Shown here piece by piece: positions 32,193 to 43,235 of a DNA stretch of 59,378 nt; positions within the stretch are counted from its first letter, which is position 1; every line of letters begins with the position of its first letter. Source of the stretch: Methylacidiphilales bacterium (lineage in GTDB: Bacteria > Verrucomicrobiota > Verrucomicrobiia > Methylacidiphilales > UBA1321); contig JAJSLK010000013.1 in NCBI GenBank assembly GCA_021272165.1, positions 1-59,378 on the forward strand, given 5' to 3'. Under the pieces are notes generated by a model that had not been told where the DNA came from, did not search any database, and saw only the letters and a list, made by a program, of their open reading frames with translations. The translations under genes were made by a program, and so were the position numbers.

Positions 32193-35156
32193 TTACGACT
32201 GATACGATTCCATCGGCGGACACGAGCAGATCAGGTTCCGGTCGCCGTAGACATTGTCGATCCGGCCCACCGCCGGCCAGAACTTGTATTCGCGCAGCCA
32301 CGATACCGGATAGGCCGCCAGCTCGCGACCATAAGATCGCTGCCATTCGTCCGCCGACACCACCGCTGCCGTATGGGGCGCGTTCTTGAGCGGATTGTTG
32401 TCACGCGGCCATTCGCCCGCGACGATCTTCTGCATCTCTCCGCCAATGGCGACCAGTGCGTCACAAAAACGATCCAGCTCCTCCTTCGATTCGCTTTCCG
32501 TCGGTTCGATCATCATTGTCCCCGGCACCGGGAACGAAATCGTCGGGGCATGAAAGCCGTAATCCATCAGCCGCTTTGCGATGTCCTCCACCTCCACGCC
32601 CGCCTTCTGTTTCCACGAGCGGACATCGAGAATGAATTCATGCGCGACGAGATCGGAATGGCCGCGATACAAGACCGGAAAATGGGGACTGAGCTGCACC
32701 GCCATGTAATTCGCGTTGAGGATCGCCGTCTGCGTCGCCCGCGTCAGCCCCTCCGCGCCGAGCATCGCGATATACATCCACGAAATTACCAGGATGCTTG
32801 CGCTGCCCCACGGCGCCGCGCTCACCGCGCCGTCGCTGCGCCGTTCCTCGCCCGGAGGAATGACAGAGTGCCCCGGCAGGTGATTGACCAGATGCGCCGC
32901 CACCGCGATCGGCCCCACGCCCGGCCCGCCGCCACCGTGCGGAATGCAAAAGGTCTTGTGCAGGTTCAGATGGCATACGTCCATACCGAAATCGCCCGGG
33001 CGGCAAAGGCCCACCTGCGCCGTCAGGTTCGCGCCGTCCATGTAGACCTGGCCGCCGTGTGAATGAATAATTTCCGCCGCCTCGATGATCGTCTCCTCGA
33101 AGACGCCATGCGTCGACGGATAGGTAATCATCGCGCACGCCAGATCCTCCGTGTGCTGATCCGCCTTCGCGCGCAGGTCGTTAATGTCGATGTTCCCATT
33201 TGCGTCGCACGCCACCGGCACCACCTTCATCCCCGCCATCACCGCGCTGGCCGGATTCGTCCCATGCGCCGAGACCGGGATCAGGCAAATCCGCCGGTGT
33301 TCCTGCCCGTGGGCCTGATGATAAGCCCGGATCGCCAGCAGTCCGGCGTATTCCCCCTGAGAACCGGCATTTGGCTGCAGCGACACCGCCGCCATGCCGG
33401 TGATCTCCGCCAGCCAGTCCTCCAGTTGCGTGAAAATCGTCTGGTAACCCCGCGCCTGATCCGTCGGCGCGAAGGGATGAATCCGCCCCACCGTCGGCCA
33501 CGTCACCGGCAGCATCTCTGCTGTCGCGTTCAGCTTCATTGTGCACGAGCCAAGCGAAATCATCGAATGGCACAACGAAAGATCCCGCGATTCGAGCCGG
33601 CGGATGTAGCGCAGCATTTCGGTCTCGGTGTGGTGCGTGTTGAAGACAGGATGCGTCAGGTAGCTGCTCGTGCGGCGGAAAGCCTCCGGCAGCCGCGCAT
33701 GGGTCACCGTTCCCTTCACGCGGTCGAGTTCCTGGATCTCGCAGCCCTTGCCGAAGACATCCACCAGCGCGTGGACGTCGGCCAGCGATGTCGTCTCGTC
33801 GAGCGAAACCCCGATGGTATCCGAGTCGATCACCCGCAGGTTGATCCCGCGCGAAACCGCCTCCTGCGCCAGCTCATGCGTGCTCCAACGCGCCGTGGTC
33901 TCGATCCGCAAGGTGTCAAAAAACGGCTCCGGCTCAATCTTGTAACCCAGCGCCAGCAGGATGCCCGCCAGGTGCGCCGTGAGTCCGTGCACCCGCTCCG
34001 CGATCTCCCGCAATCCCTTCGGCCCGTGATAGACCGCGTACATCGAGGCCATCACCGCCAGCAGCACCTGCGCCGTGCAAATGTTGCTCGTCGCCTTGTC
34101 GCGACGGATATGCTGCTCGCGCGTCTGCAACGACAGCCGTAACGCGGGGCGGCCCTGCGCGTCATGCGACACGCCGATCAGCCGGCCCGGCAATTGCCGC
34201 TTGAATTCATCCCGCGTCGCGAGAAAAGCCGCGTGCGGACCGCCATAGCCCAGCGGCACGCCAAAGCGCTGCGCCGAGCCCAGCGCCACGTCCGCGCCGA
34301 ATTCACCCGGGGGTGTCAACAGCGTCAGCGCCAGCAGGTCGGTCGCCACCGCAACCTTGCCGCCCACCTGGTGGATCGAATGAATGAACCGGCTGAAATC
34401 GGTCAGCGTCCCGTTGGTGTCGGGATATTGCAGCAACGCGCCGAAGCACGATGAATCGGGATTGAACTCCCGCACATCGCCCACAACCACTTCAATCCCC
34501 TGCGGCTTCGCCCGCGTCCGCACCACATCAAGCGTTTGCGGATGACACCGGTTCGAGACGAAGAAAAGCGACGCCGCCGAATTGACCCGGAGGTTGTGGA
34601 GCAACGTCATCGCCTCAGCCGCGGCGGTCGCCTCGTCGAGCAGCGATGCATTTGCGATCGGCAGTCCCGTCAGGTCGGCCACCATCGTCTGGAAATTGAG
34701 CAGCGCCTCCAACCGCCCCTGCGCGATCTCCGCCTGATAGGGTGTATAAGCCGTGTACCAGCCGGGATTCTCCAGGATATTCCGCTGAATCACCGGCGGC
34801 GTGATCGTGTCGTAATAACCCTGTCCGATGAACGACCGGAAGACCTTGTTGTGGGCCATGATCTCCCGCAGCGTCTCGATGGCTTCCCGCTCGCCTTTCG
34901 CCGGAGGCAAATCGAGCGAGCGCCGCAAACGGATCGCCGGGGGCACCACGTCGTCGGCCAGGTCCTCGAGTGTTTTGTAACCGACCGTCTCCAGCATCGC
35001 CGCGACATCCTCCGGTTGCGGACCGAGATGGCGGCGGACAAACGTGTCGAGCGGAGCGAAAGGATCGGCGGACGTTTTCAGGGGCGAGGAAAGAGTTTCA
35101 GGAGGGAACGGCTGGGAAAGAGAATCGGCGACAGGCGCCACTCGGGCTTCGTGCAT
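32193..35156 (-). CDS. gcvP: Glycine dehydrogenase (decarboxylating), P-protein
   Basis: The 987-residue protein is the single-chain P-protein of the glycine cleavage system, which decarboxylates glycine and passes the aminomethyl group to the H-protein lipoyl arm. The N-terminal half contains [20 protein letters not shown] and the C-terminal half the PLP lysine K734 in [20 protein letters not shown]. Length and order are normal. gcvT and gcvH are not in the window, so they must lie elsewhere. It lies 46 bases downstream of the glycosidase gene, in the same run as lpd. Confidence 0.98.
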   Translation of the reverse strand: MHEARVAPVADSLSQPFPPETLSSPLKTSADPFAPLDTFVRRHLGPQPEDVAAMLETVGYKTLEDLADDVVPPAIRLRRSLDLPPAKGEREAIETLREIMAHNKVFRSFIGQGYYDTITPPVIQRNILENPGWYTAYTPYQAEIAQGRLEALLNFQTMVADLTGLPIANASLLDEATAAAEAMTLLHNLRVNSAASLFFVSNRCHPQTLDVVRTRAKPQGIEVVVGDVREFNPDSSCFGALLQYPDTNGTLTDFSRFIHSIHQVGGKVAVATDLLALTLLTPPGEFGADVALGSAQRFGVPLGYGGPHAAFLATRDEFKRQLPGRLIGVSHDAQGRPALRLSLQTREQHIRRDKATSNICTAQVLLAVMASMYAVYHGPKGLREIAERVHGLTAHLAGILLALGYKIEPEPFFDTLRIETTARWSTHELAQEAVSRGINLRVIDSDTIGVSLDETTSLADVHALVDVFGKGCEIQELDRVKGTVTHARLPEAFRRTSSYLTHPVFNTHHTETEMLRYIRRLESRDLSLCHSMISLGSCTMKLNATAEMLPVTWPTVGRIHPFAPTDQARGYQTIFTQLEDWLAEITGMAAVSLQPNAGSQGEYAGLLAIRAYHQAHGQEHRRICLIPVSAHGTNPASAVMAGMKVVPVACDANGNIDINDLRAKADQHTEDLACAMITYPSTHGVFEETIIEAAEIIHSHGGQVYMDGANLTAQVGLCRPGDFGMDVCHLNLHKTFCIPHGGGGPGVGPIAVAAHLVNHLPGHSVIPPGEERRSDGAVSAAPWGSASILVISWMYIAMLGAEGLTRATQTAILNANYMAVQLSPHFPVLYRGHSDLVAHEFILDVRSWKQKAGVEVEDIAKRLMDYGFHAPTISFPVPGTMMIEPTESESKEELDRFCDALVAIGGEMQKIVAGEWPRDNNPLKNAPHTAAVVSADEWQRSYGRELAAYPVSWLREYKFWPAVGRIDNVYGDRNLICSCPPMESYQS

Positions 35157-35202
35157 TCGTCACATTAAAATCCACCGACGACAAATCAAGCGGGATCATC
35201 GG

Positions 35203-35970
35203 TTATGGCGTTTTCGCCTTCTCCACCAGCCCGAATATCGGGCCAAAGGTATGCGGCATCGGGTCCTTGTCACCGGGGACATAAAAGGCGGAAATTTCGC
35301 CGTCGAGGTAGAGGGCATTGGGACACTTCAACTTATCGAGAAAAAGGGAAGCAAAGTCATAGAAATTCACCGGCCCGCGCGAAATGGCGAACACAATCAG
35401 CCCATTCTTCCGCACGCCCACCCCACTCCGCACCTTCCGGTTTTTCGAGTCCTGCATGAAATCGGGTAGGATGTCGCCGCCATGCACCAGCAGTGGCCCC
35501 GACTGTGTCGCCCACACCGCCGGCGACAACAGCGCCGGGTAGGTGCTCGACTCCACCACCAGCGCCTCGTGCTTGTCGTTCACGAGAAAAATGCCGTTCG
35601 GCTTCATGTAAAAATTGCCTGTGCCGTCCTTCAGATTCAGCGGCGATTGCTCGGCGCCGTTTTGCACCAACAATCCAACCGGCCGCGTGTCCACTTCGTA
35701 CATCCCCGCGTTCGCGGCAAAGACCAGTTTTCCGCCCTGCGCCGTCACCAGTTTGTCCAGCGCCGGAAAATCATTGAGCCGTCTCCCCTGGTCATCGTTC
35801 CAGAAAAGCCGCAGGTCCTCCATGCGCGGATCGACCGTGCGGGTCAGGAACCCCTGACCGCGAAACGTCACGGCATTCAATCCGGCCGGGACCGGCTCAT
35901 TCACCGCCGGGGTGCCCGAGGCGGCGAGCCCAAACCATGCCGCCCCGACATAAAGCCAGGCCTGCCTCAT
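35203..35970 (-). CDS. Phosphodiester glycosidase family protein, exported
   Basis: Starting at the ATG at 35970 (255 residues), the protein has a signal peptide (MRQAWLYVGAAWFGLAASGT). The mature domain matches the phosphodiester glycosidase (NAGPA, DUF2233) family: 'LVFAANAGMYEVDTRPVGLL', the GNFYMKPNGIFLV block, RSGVGVRKNGLIVFAIS, and the LYLDGEISAFYV motif. Family members cleave sugar-phosphodiester bonds, as in the uncovering enzyme for mannose 6-phosphate and in bacterial cell-wall enzymes. It lies four bases after the lpd stop. Co-transcription with lpd and gcvP is a positional oddity, and its substrate is unknown. Confidence 0.85.
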   Translation of the reverse strand: MRQAWLYVGAAWFGLAASGTPAVNEPVPAGLNAVTFRGQGFLTRTVDPRMEDLRLFWNDDQGRRLNDFPALDKLVTAQGGKLVFAANAGMYEVDTRPVGLLVQNGAEQSPLNLKDGTGNFYMKPNGIFLVNDKHEALVVESSTYPALLSPAVWATQSGPLLVHGGDILPDFMQDSKNRKVRSGVGVRKNGLIVFAISRGPVNFYDFASLFLDKLKCPNALYLDGEISAFYVPGDKDPMPHTFGPIFGLVEKAKTP

Positions 35971-35974
35971 GCGA

Positions 35975-37378
35975 TCAGATGTGGATCGGCTTCCCCTCGC
36001 CGGCCAGCGCCGCCTCATGCACCATTTCGGAAAGAGTCGGATGCGCATGGATCGTCAGGCTGAGTTCGTCCGTCGTGGCTTCGAGCGTCATCGCCAGACC
36101 CAGCTCCGCGATCAGTTCCGTCGCGTCCGCCCCGACAATGTGTGCGCCCAGGATTTCTCCGTGAGGCTCGCCCAGGATTAACTTCACAAAGCCTTCCGAG
36201 TCGCCTGCCGCCACGGCCTTGCCGCTGGCGCGATACGGAAACTTGCCCACCTTGAACTTGAGCCCCTGCTCCTTCGCCTTCTTTTCGGTCACGCCGATGC
36301 TCGCGATCTGCGGCTGGCAATAAGTGCAGCCCGGGAAATTCGTCACCTTGTGCGGCTTCTTGCCCGGAACAAACAACCCTTCCACCGCTTCCACCGCCTC
36401 GTGCGACGCCACATGCGCCAGCCATGGCGGCCCGATAATGTCGCCCGCGGCGTAAACGCCCTTGATGGACGTCTCGTACCGGTCGTTCGTCTTCACATAG
36501 CCACGATCCAGTTCCAGCTTCGACTTGAGGTCAGGCACCAGCAGCCCGTCGAGATTCGCTTCAACGCCGATGGCGATCAGCAACTGCTCCGCCTCCAGTG
36601 TCTTGCCGCCGGTAACGGTCAGCTTCACGCCTTTGCCGCTCACCTCGGTCTTTTCGACTTTCGTCTCAGTCAAAACCTCGATGCCTCCCTTGATGAAACT
36701 CTTCTTCAGCAGTTCGGCCACTTCCGTGTCCTCCACCGGCAAAATCTGCGGCAGCATCTCGACCAGCGTTACTTTTGATCCAAAGGAATTAAAGAAATAG
36801 GCGAACTCGCAGCCAATGGCTCCGGCGCCCAGAATGATGATTGATTTGGGCAGCTTCTTCACCGCCAACGCCTCGCGGCTCGTCAGGACTATTTCGCCGT
36901 CCGATTTCACGCCCGGCAGTTGCCGCGCCTTCGCCCCGGTGCAGATCAGCACCGCCTTGCCCGTCAGCGTCTGCGTCTTGCCGTCCGACGCCGTCACGAC
37001 CACCTTTTTGATCGGCCCGTCGGCGGGCGACTGGATTTGCGCCTTGCCCAGCACGTAATCGACCTTTTTGCTCCGGAAAAGATACTCGATCCCCTTCGCC
37101 ATCGTGTCGGACACGCCCCGGCTCCGCTGCATGATCTTGCCAAAATCGAAGGATACCTCGCCCTGGAACGAAAGCCCGTAATCGCCCAGGTGCCCCATCA
37201 GTTGCTTCACTTCCGCGCTCTTCAACAACGCCTTGGTCGGGATACAGCCCCAGTTCAGGCAGGTGCCTCCGGCCCGTTCCATCTCGACACAGACCACCTT
37301 TTTCCCCAACTGCGCGGCACGGATCGCCCCGACATATCCCGCCGGGCCGCCGCCAATGATAATTAAATCGTATTCCAT
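35975..37378 (-). CDS. lpdA: Dihydrolipoyl dehydrogenase
   Basis: The 467-residue flavoprotein reoxidises dihydrolipoyl groups of the 2-oxoacid dehydrogenase complexes and of the glycine cleavage H-protein. The FAD motif is GGGPAG at 9-14, the redox disulfide is C40 and C45 in GGTCLNWGCIPTK, the NAD motif is IILGAGAIGCEF, and the C-terminal catalytic His is in TIHAHPTLSEM. The length is normal. It is the first gene of a minus-strand run ending with gcvP and two others, which points to a role in glycine cleavage here. Confidence 0.98.
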   Translation of the reverse strand: MEYDLIIIGGGPAGYVGAIRAAQLGKKVVCVEMERAGGTCLNWGCIPTKALLKSAEVKQLMGHLGDYGLSFQGEVSFDFGKIMQRSRGVSDTMAKGIEYLFRSKKVDYVLGKAQIQSPADGPIKKVVVTASDGKTQTLTGKAVLICTGAKARQLPGVKSDGEIVLTSREALAVKKLPKSIIILGAGAIGCEFAYFFNSFGSKVTLVEMLPQILPVEDTEVAELLKKSFIKGGIEVLTETKVEKTEVSGKGVKLTVTGGKTLEAEQLLIAIGVEANLDGLLVPDLKSKLELDRGYVKTNDRYETSIKGVYAAGDIIGPPWLAHVASHEAVEAVEGLFVPGKKPHKVTNFPGCTYCQPQIASIGVTEKKAKEQGLKFKVGKFPYRASGKAVAAGDSEGFVKLILGEPHGEILGAHIVGADATELIAELGLAMTLEATTDELSLTIHAHPTLSEMVHEAALAGEGKPIHI

Positions 37379-37453
37379 ACGGCCCTAGCTTACCACAAGT
37401 TCCGTGCCACAAAACAATCGATTTGCTCGGTTGAATCGTAACTATTTCGAAAA

Positions 37454-38749
37454 CTAATGCTCCTGCTGCCGCAGGGGTAGCCGGATCACGATCGTCGTCC
37501 CCTTCCCCAGCTCACTTTCCGCATGCACCGACCCGTGATGGGCCTGGATGATGTGTTTCACAATGGAGAGCCCCAACCCCGTCCCGCCCGAGGCCCGGCT
37601 CCGTCCCTTGTCGACCCGGTAAAATCGCTCGAAAACATGGGGCAAATCGCCGGGCGGAATCCCGATCCCGTTGTCCGCCACCCGGATTTCCATCTCCTTC
37701 CCCGCCATCGCCGCCGAGAGAAACAACTTCCGCGGCGGATTGGAATAGGCCACCGCATTCTCCATCAGGTTCAGCATTACCTGCTCGAACCGCAACGTGT
37801 TCACCTCCAGCGACGGCAGATCCGGGGCCACCTTCAGCGCGATCTCCACCGTCCGCGGGTCTTTGTGCCGTTCCCAATCCTGCACCAGTTGCTTGAAGAA
37901 TGCTTCCACCCGGATGGTGCTGAATTCCGCCTCGATCTTCCGCGCCTCCAGCCGCGTCAGGATCAGCAGGTCCTCCACCAGCGCGTTCAACCGGTCGGAA
38001 TGGCGCCGCATCGTCTCCAGCAGCTTCCGGCTCTCCTCCGGCGAAACGTCCGGGTTCTCCAGCAGCGTTTCCAGGTAACCGCGAAAAATCGCCAGGGGCG
38101 TCCGCAGCTCGTGCGAAACATTCGCCACGAATTCCTGCCGCAATACTTCCAGCTGTTTCATCCGCGTGATGTCGTGAAAAACCACCACCGCCCCGCCCAC
38201 TTCACCTTTTTTGGAATGGATAGGCACGGCGCTGATCTCAAAATGCCGCTTCGCCAGGGCGGTGCTTTCCATCGTCACCTCCTGCTGGCGCGGACTGCCG
38301 CTCAACAACGCCTCCCGGACGATCATCTCCACCCGTGCTTCCCGGATCGACTCCAGCACCGTACGCCCCAGCGGGCTTTGTTTCAGTTCAAAAAGCCGCG
38401 TCAGCTCATCGTTCACCAGCCGCACGATGTGCCGCTGGTCCACTACCATGACGCCTTCCACCATGTTCGCCAGGAGCACGTTCAAGTTGAAATCCTCCTC
38501 CTGCTCCCGTCGCCGGAAGTCCTCCAGTTGCGAGCCAATCGCTTCAACATGCCGCGAAACCTCCTCCACCAGCGGCGGACCTCCGACGTAATGCGACTTT
38601 GGCCGCTGTCCCGCCACCAACTGCTCGGTCACCCGTCTCAGCTGCCGCAACGGCAACCGGTAGCGTTGATGGATAAAGGCCAAAAACAGCACCAGCTGGA
38701 TTACCTCCACAAACGCCAGCAAGGCGATCAGGCCGTTGTTATTGTCCAT
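37454..38749 (-). CDS. PhoR-like sensor histidine kinase
   Basis: The 431-residue protein has one N-terminal membrane helix (GLIALLAFVEVIQLVLFLAF), a PAS-type domain at about 85-195, and a HisKA domain with phospho-acceptor H213 in FVANVSHELRTPLAIFRGYL. The HATPase domain has N (LNLMENAVAYS), G1 (DNGIGI) and G2 (GGTGLGLSIVK) boxes. It has no periplasmic sensor loop, which recalls PhoR, but no response regulator or pst/pho gene is next to it. The signal is unknown. It is divergent from ftsH. Confidence 0.9.
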   Translation of the reverse strand: MDNNNGLIALLAFVEVIQLVLFLAFIHQRYRLPLRQLRRVTEQLVAGQRPKSHYVGGPPLVEEVSRHVEAIGSQLEDFRRREQEEDFNLNVLLANMVEGVMVVDQRHIVRLVNDELTRLFELKQSPLGRTVLESIREARVEMIVREALLSGSPRQQEVTMESTALAKRHFEISAVPIHSKKGEVGGAVVVFHDITRMKQLEVLRQEFVANVSHELRTPLAIFRGYLETLLENPDVSPEESRKLLETMRRHSDRLNALVEDLLILTRLEARKIEAEFSTIRVEAFFKQLVQDWERHKDPRTVEIALKVAPDLPSLEVNTLRFEQVMLNLMENAVAYSNPPRKLFLSAAMAGKEMEIRVADNGIGIPPGDLPHVFERFYRVDKGRSRASGGTGLGLSIVKHIIQAHHGSVHAESELGKGTTIVIRLPLRQQEH

Positions 38750-38893
38750 GACCCCGCGAATTTGGGCATCTCTTTAAAAATGGGCAAGGCCGCGTTCGCG
38801 TTATTAATCTCAGCAAGATGACAAAAACGTAAGCGACTCCTTCCCATAGCGGTGTTTGCTATTGGCCGACTGGCATGTTAGCTTTGTTCGAAT

Positions 38894-40975
<2,082 letters not shown>

Positions 40976-40982
40976 GTTGCCC

Positions 40983-41090
40983 TGTCATCCCGAGCTTGTC
41001 GAGGGATCAGTTCCGTTTGCCTTCTTCTCGTTCCCAAGCTCTATCATACGTGTGTGTTTGGGAACTCATTGCCTGTGCAACTTCGTTGCC
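40983..41090 (+). repeat. Composite intergenic repeat, modules A-C
   Basis: Module A (40983-41010) starts TGTCATCCCGAGCTTGTCGA. Module C (41027-41090) contains CTCGTTCCCAAGCTCTATCA, TTTGGGAACTCATTGCC and GTGCAACTTCGTTGCC, the most complete C copy in the window. The inner part can pair GTTCCCAA with TTGGGAAC, as in other REP-like repeats. Confidence 0.8.
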
Positions 41091-41183
41091 TCCTTTCCCC
41101 AATTCCGTCATTCCGTCCAAATTCAGCGCCCCCTCCTAACTATTTTGTTCCCAACCCGCCCGAATGCGGAATAGTTGGGCCGA

Positions 41184-42443
41184 ATGGCCCGTCCTTCCTC
41201 CACGACGCAATCCTCCTCCTGGCTGAGCGACGGAGTGCTTCTGGTCTCCGCCAATCTCGTTGCGGCGGTCGCCAATTATCTCTTCCAGGCCACGATGAAG
41301 CGCAGCCTCTCCTGGAGTGAATTCGGTTATCTCAATTCCACCGTCAGCCTCATCATCTTCACCTCGCTTCCCCTCACCGCCGCCAGCCAGACCATGACCC
41401 ATCACCTGGCCCAGGTCCATAAACGCGACGAGCCTGAGAAAATTGCCGAACTCCAGGCCGCCAGCCTCAAGCTTCTTCGCCGCCTCACCTGGGTCATCTT
41501 TGCCCTCAGCGCCCTCCTCATCTATCCCGTCAGCGAGTTCCTCCGCTTCCCCCGCTTCAGCCTCGCCGGCATCGGCCTCCTCTGGATTCCGGTCATTCTT
41601 TGGAGCGCCCTCGGCGGATCGTGGTGCAGCGGTCTCAGCCGCTTTCGGCTCCTCGCCGGACTGCTCATCCTTTCTGCCGTCATCCGCCTCGTCGCCGGGG
41701 CTATCGCCGCCCATTTCTATCCGTGGGCCGAATCGGGCCTCATTGCCACCATCCTCTCCGGCGTCGCCATGGCCGCCGTGGCCCTTTTCAGCCCGCACCA
41801 CGCCACCCCCGCCCGCATGCGCGCCATTCTTTTTCAGCGCACCTTCCTCGCCTACGGGGCCGCTTCCCTGGCCGTCACATTCGCCGCCTATGTCTTTCTC
41901 CATGGCGACCAAATCATCGCCCAGCGCTATTTCCCCGGCGAGGAACTTGGTCGCTACACCGGCGCGGGCCTGCTGGGCCGCGCCATCATCTGGGCCTGCG
42001 TCCCCCTCCTCACCGTCTATTTCACCCACCGTTCCGGCCACGATTCCACCCGGCCCGTCACCAACCGTCTCCCCTGGTTCTTCCTCGCGCTGCTCGTCAC
42101 CGGAGTCATCTTTGTCGCCCTCTTCCGCGGCCTGCTGCTTCGCATCTTTCTTGGCGAACACGATGCGTCAATGGACGCCTACGCCGCCCGTTTCGCCGTT
42201 AATATCCTTCCCATCGGCGTGCTCCAGCTTCTCGGTACCCATTGCCTGGCCGCGCGACGTCTGCCCGAATGCCTGCTCATTGGCCTCTGCGGCATTATCT
42301 ATCTTTTCGCCATGATCCTTTTCGGTGTCACACCCTCGGACATGCTCACCTGCATGGGTCTTGTCCCCACCATTTCGCTGCTCGTGGTCGGAGGATTTAT
42401 GCTCGCGCGGCACGGCCATTTTTCCACAGCATCGGGTTCATGA
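41184..42443 (+). CDS. Flippase-like polytopic membrane protein
   Basis: The 419-residue protein has twelve or so hydrophobic segments and the general layout of MATE/Wzx-like lipid-linked sugar flippases (SDGVLLVSANLVAAVANYLF near the start, then GEELGRYTGAGLLGRAIIWA mid-protein). It would move lipid-linked oligosaccharide across the inner membrane. The ATG at 41184 is preferred to the TTG at 41175. It overlaps the next gene by ATGA at 42440-42443. The family assignment (Wzx or similar) is from topology and context. Confidence 0.75.
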   Translation: MARPSSTTQSSSWLSDGVLLVSANLVAAVANYLFQATMKRSLSWSEFGYLNSTVSLIIFTSLPLTAASQTMTHHLAQVHKRDEPEKIAELQAASLKLLRRLTWVIFALSALLIYPVSEFLRFPRFSLAGIGLLWIPVILWSALGGSWCSGLSRFRLLAGLLILSAVIRLVAGAIAAHFYPWAESGLIATILSGVAMAAVALFSPHHATPARMRAILFQRTFLAYGAASLAVTFAAYVFLHGDQIIAQRYFPGEELGRYTGAGLLGRAIIWACVPLLTVYFTHRSGHDSTRPVTNRLPWFFLALLVTGVIFVALFRGLLLRIFLGEHDASMDAYAARFAVNILPIGVLQLLGTHCLAARRLPECLLIGLCGIIYLFAMILFGVTPSDMLTCMGLVPTISLLVVGGFMLARHGHFSTASGS

Positions 42444-43228
42444 GCCGCGTACTCATCGTCTACCGCCAACGGCTCGGCGACATCGTCGGCTGTCTTCCCG
42501 CCGCCCGTCATCTTGCCGCCGGCGGTCATGAAGTCGATTTCTGCTGCTTTCCCCAATACCATTCTCTCTTCGGCGCGGTCTCCTATTGCCGCCCGGTCGG
42601 TCCCGAGGCTTTGCGCCATCGCTCCGATTACGATCACGTCTACGATCTCGAGATTCGCCGCCGGGAATATGACGCCTATCGCGCCTCGCAACGCAAATGG
42701 CGCGATTACGTCTACGCCAAATATCCGGACCTCGAACCCGCGCGAACGCTGCTTCCCTATTTTGACCGTGCGCCTATAGCGTCCGGTTATGCGTTGCCGG
42801 AACGCTACAATCTCGCCTGCCCCAAGGGCATTAGCCAGGTTCCTTCCGTCGATGGCGAATGGTTCCACCGGCAGTGTCTCGCTCTTTCGCCTGGCCCGTG
42901 GTACATCCTCACCGAAAAGCTGGGCTCAGCTCCATCCTCCTGGGCCAAGCCGCTTCAAGCCCGATCACTCGACCATCTTCCATCTCTAATTGCCGGAGCA
43001 GACCTTTTCGTCACGATCAATTCAGCCCCCAATTACATTGCCACCGGAGTCCGCAAAACATGGCATCTGGTCTATGAATCGGGATTTTGCGGCCAGAGCA
43101 ATTACGAGGCCCCAGGCCAGATCATCCTTCATCAACCGCCCGAGCTGGCCCGTTACAGCTGGCGTTTCTGGGTCCACCATTGGCGCCGACGACTCACCGG
43201 TCAATCGGTCGAACATGACTTTTCCTGA
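42440..43228 (+). CDS. GT9-like glycosyltransferase
   Basis: The 262-residue protein starts SRVLIVYRQRLGDIVGCLPA, the nucleotide-sugar binding N-terminus typical of GT9 (heptosyltransferase-type) enzymes. Its C-terminal part (LIAGADLFVTINSAPNYIAT) fits the family donor-binding site. It is shorter than usual (about 330-350). The donor and acceptor are unknown. The ATGA overlap with the flippase gene and immediate proximity of the next membrane protein support one transcript for envelope glycan synthesis. Confidence 0.75.
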   Translation: MSRVLIVYRQRLGDIVGCLPAARHLAAGGHEVDFCCFPQYHSLFGAVSYCRPVGPEALRHRSDYDHVYDLEIRRREYDAYRASQRKWRDYVYAKYPDLEPARTLLPYFDRAPIASGYALPERYNLACPKGISQVPSVDGEWFHRQCLALSPGPWYILTEKLGSAPSSWAKPLQARSLDHLPSLIAGADLFVTINSAPNYIATGVRKTWHLVYESGFCGQSNYEAPGQIILHQPPELARYSWRFWVHHWRRRLTGQSVEHDFS

Positions 43229-43235
43229 TCACGCC

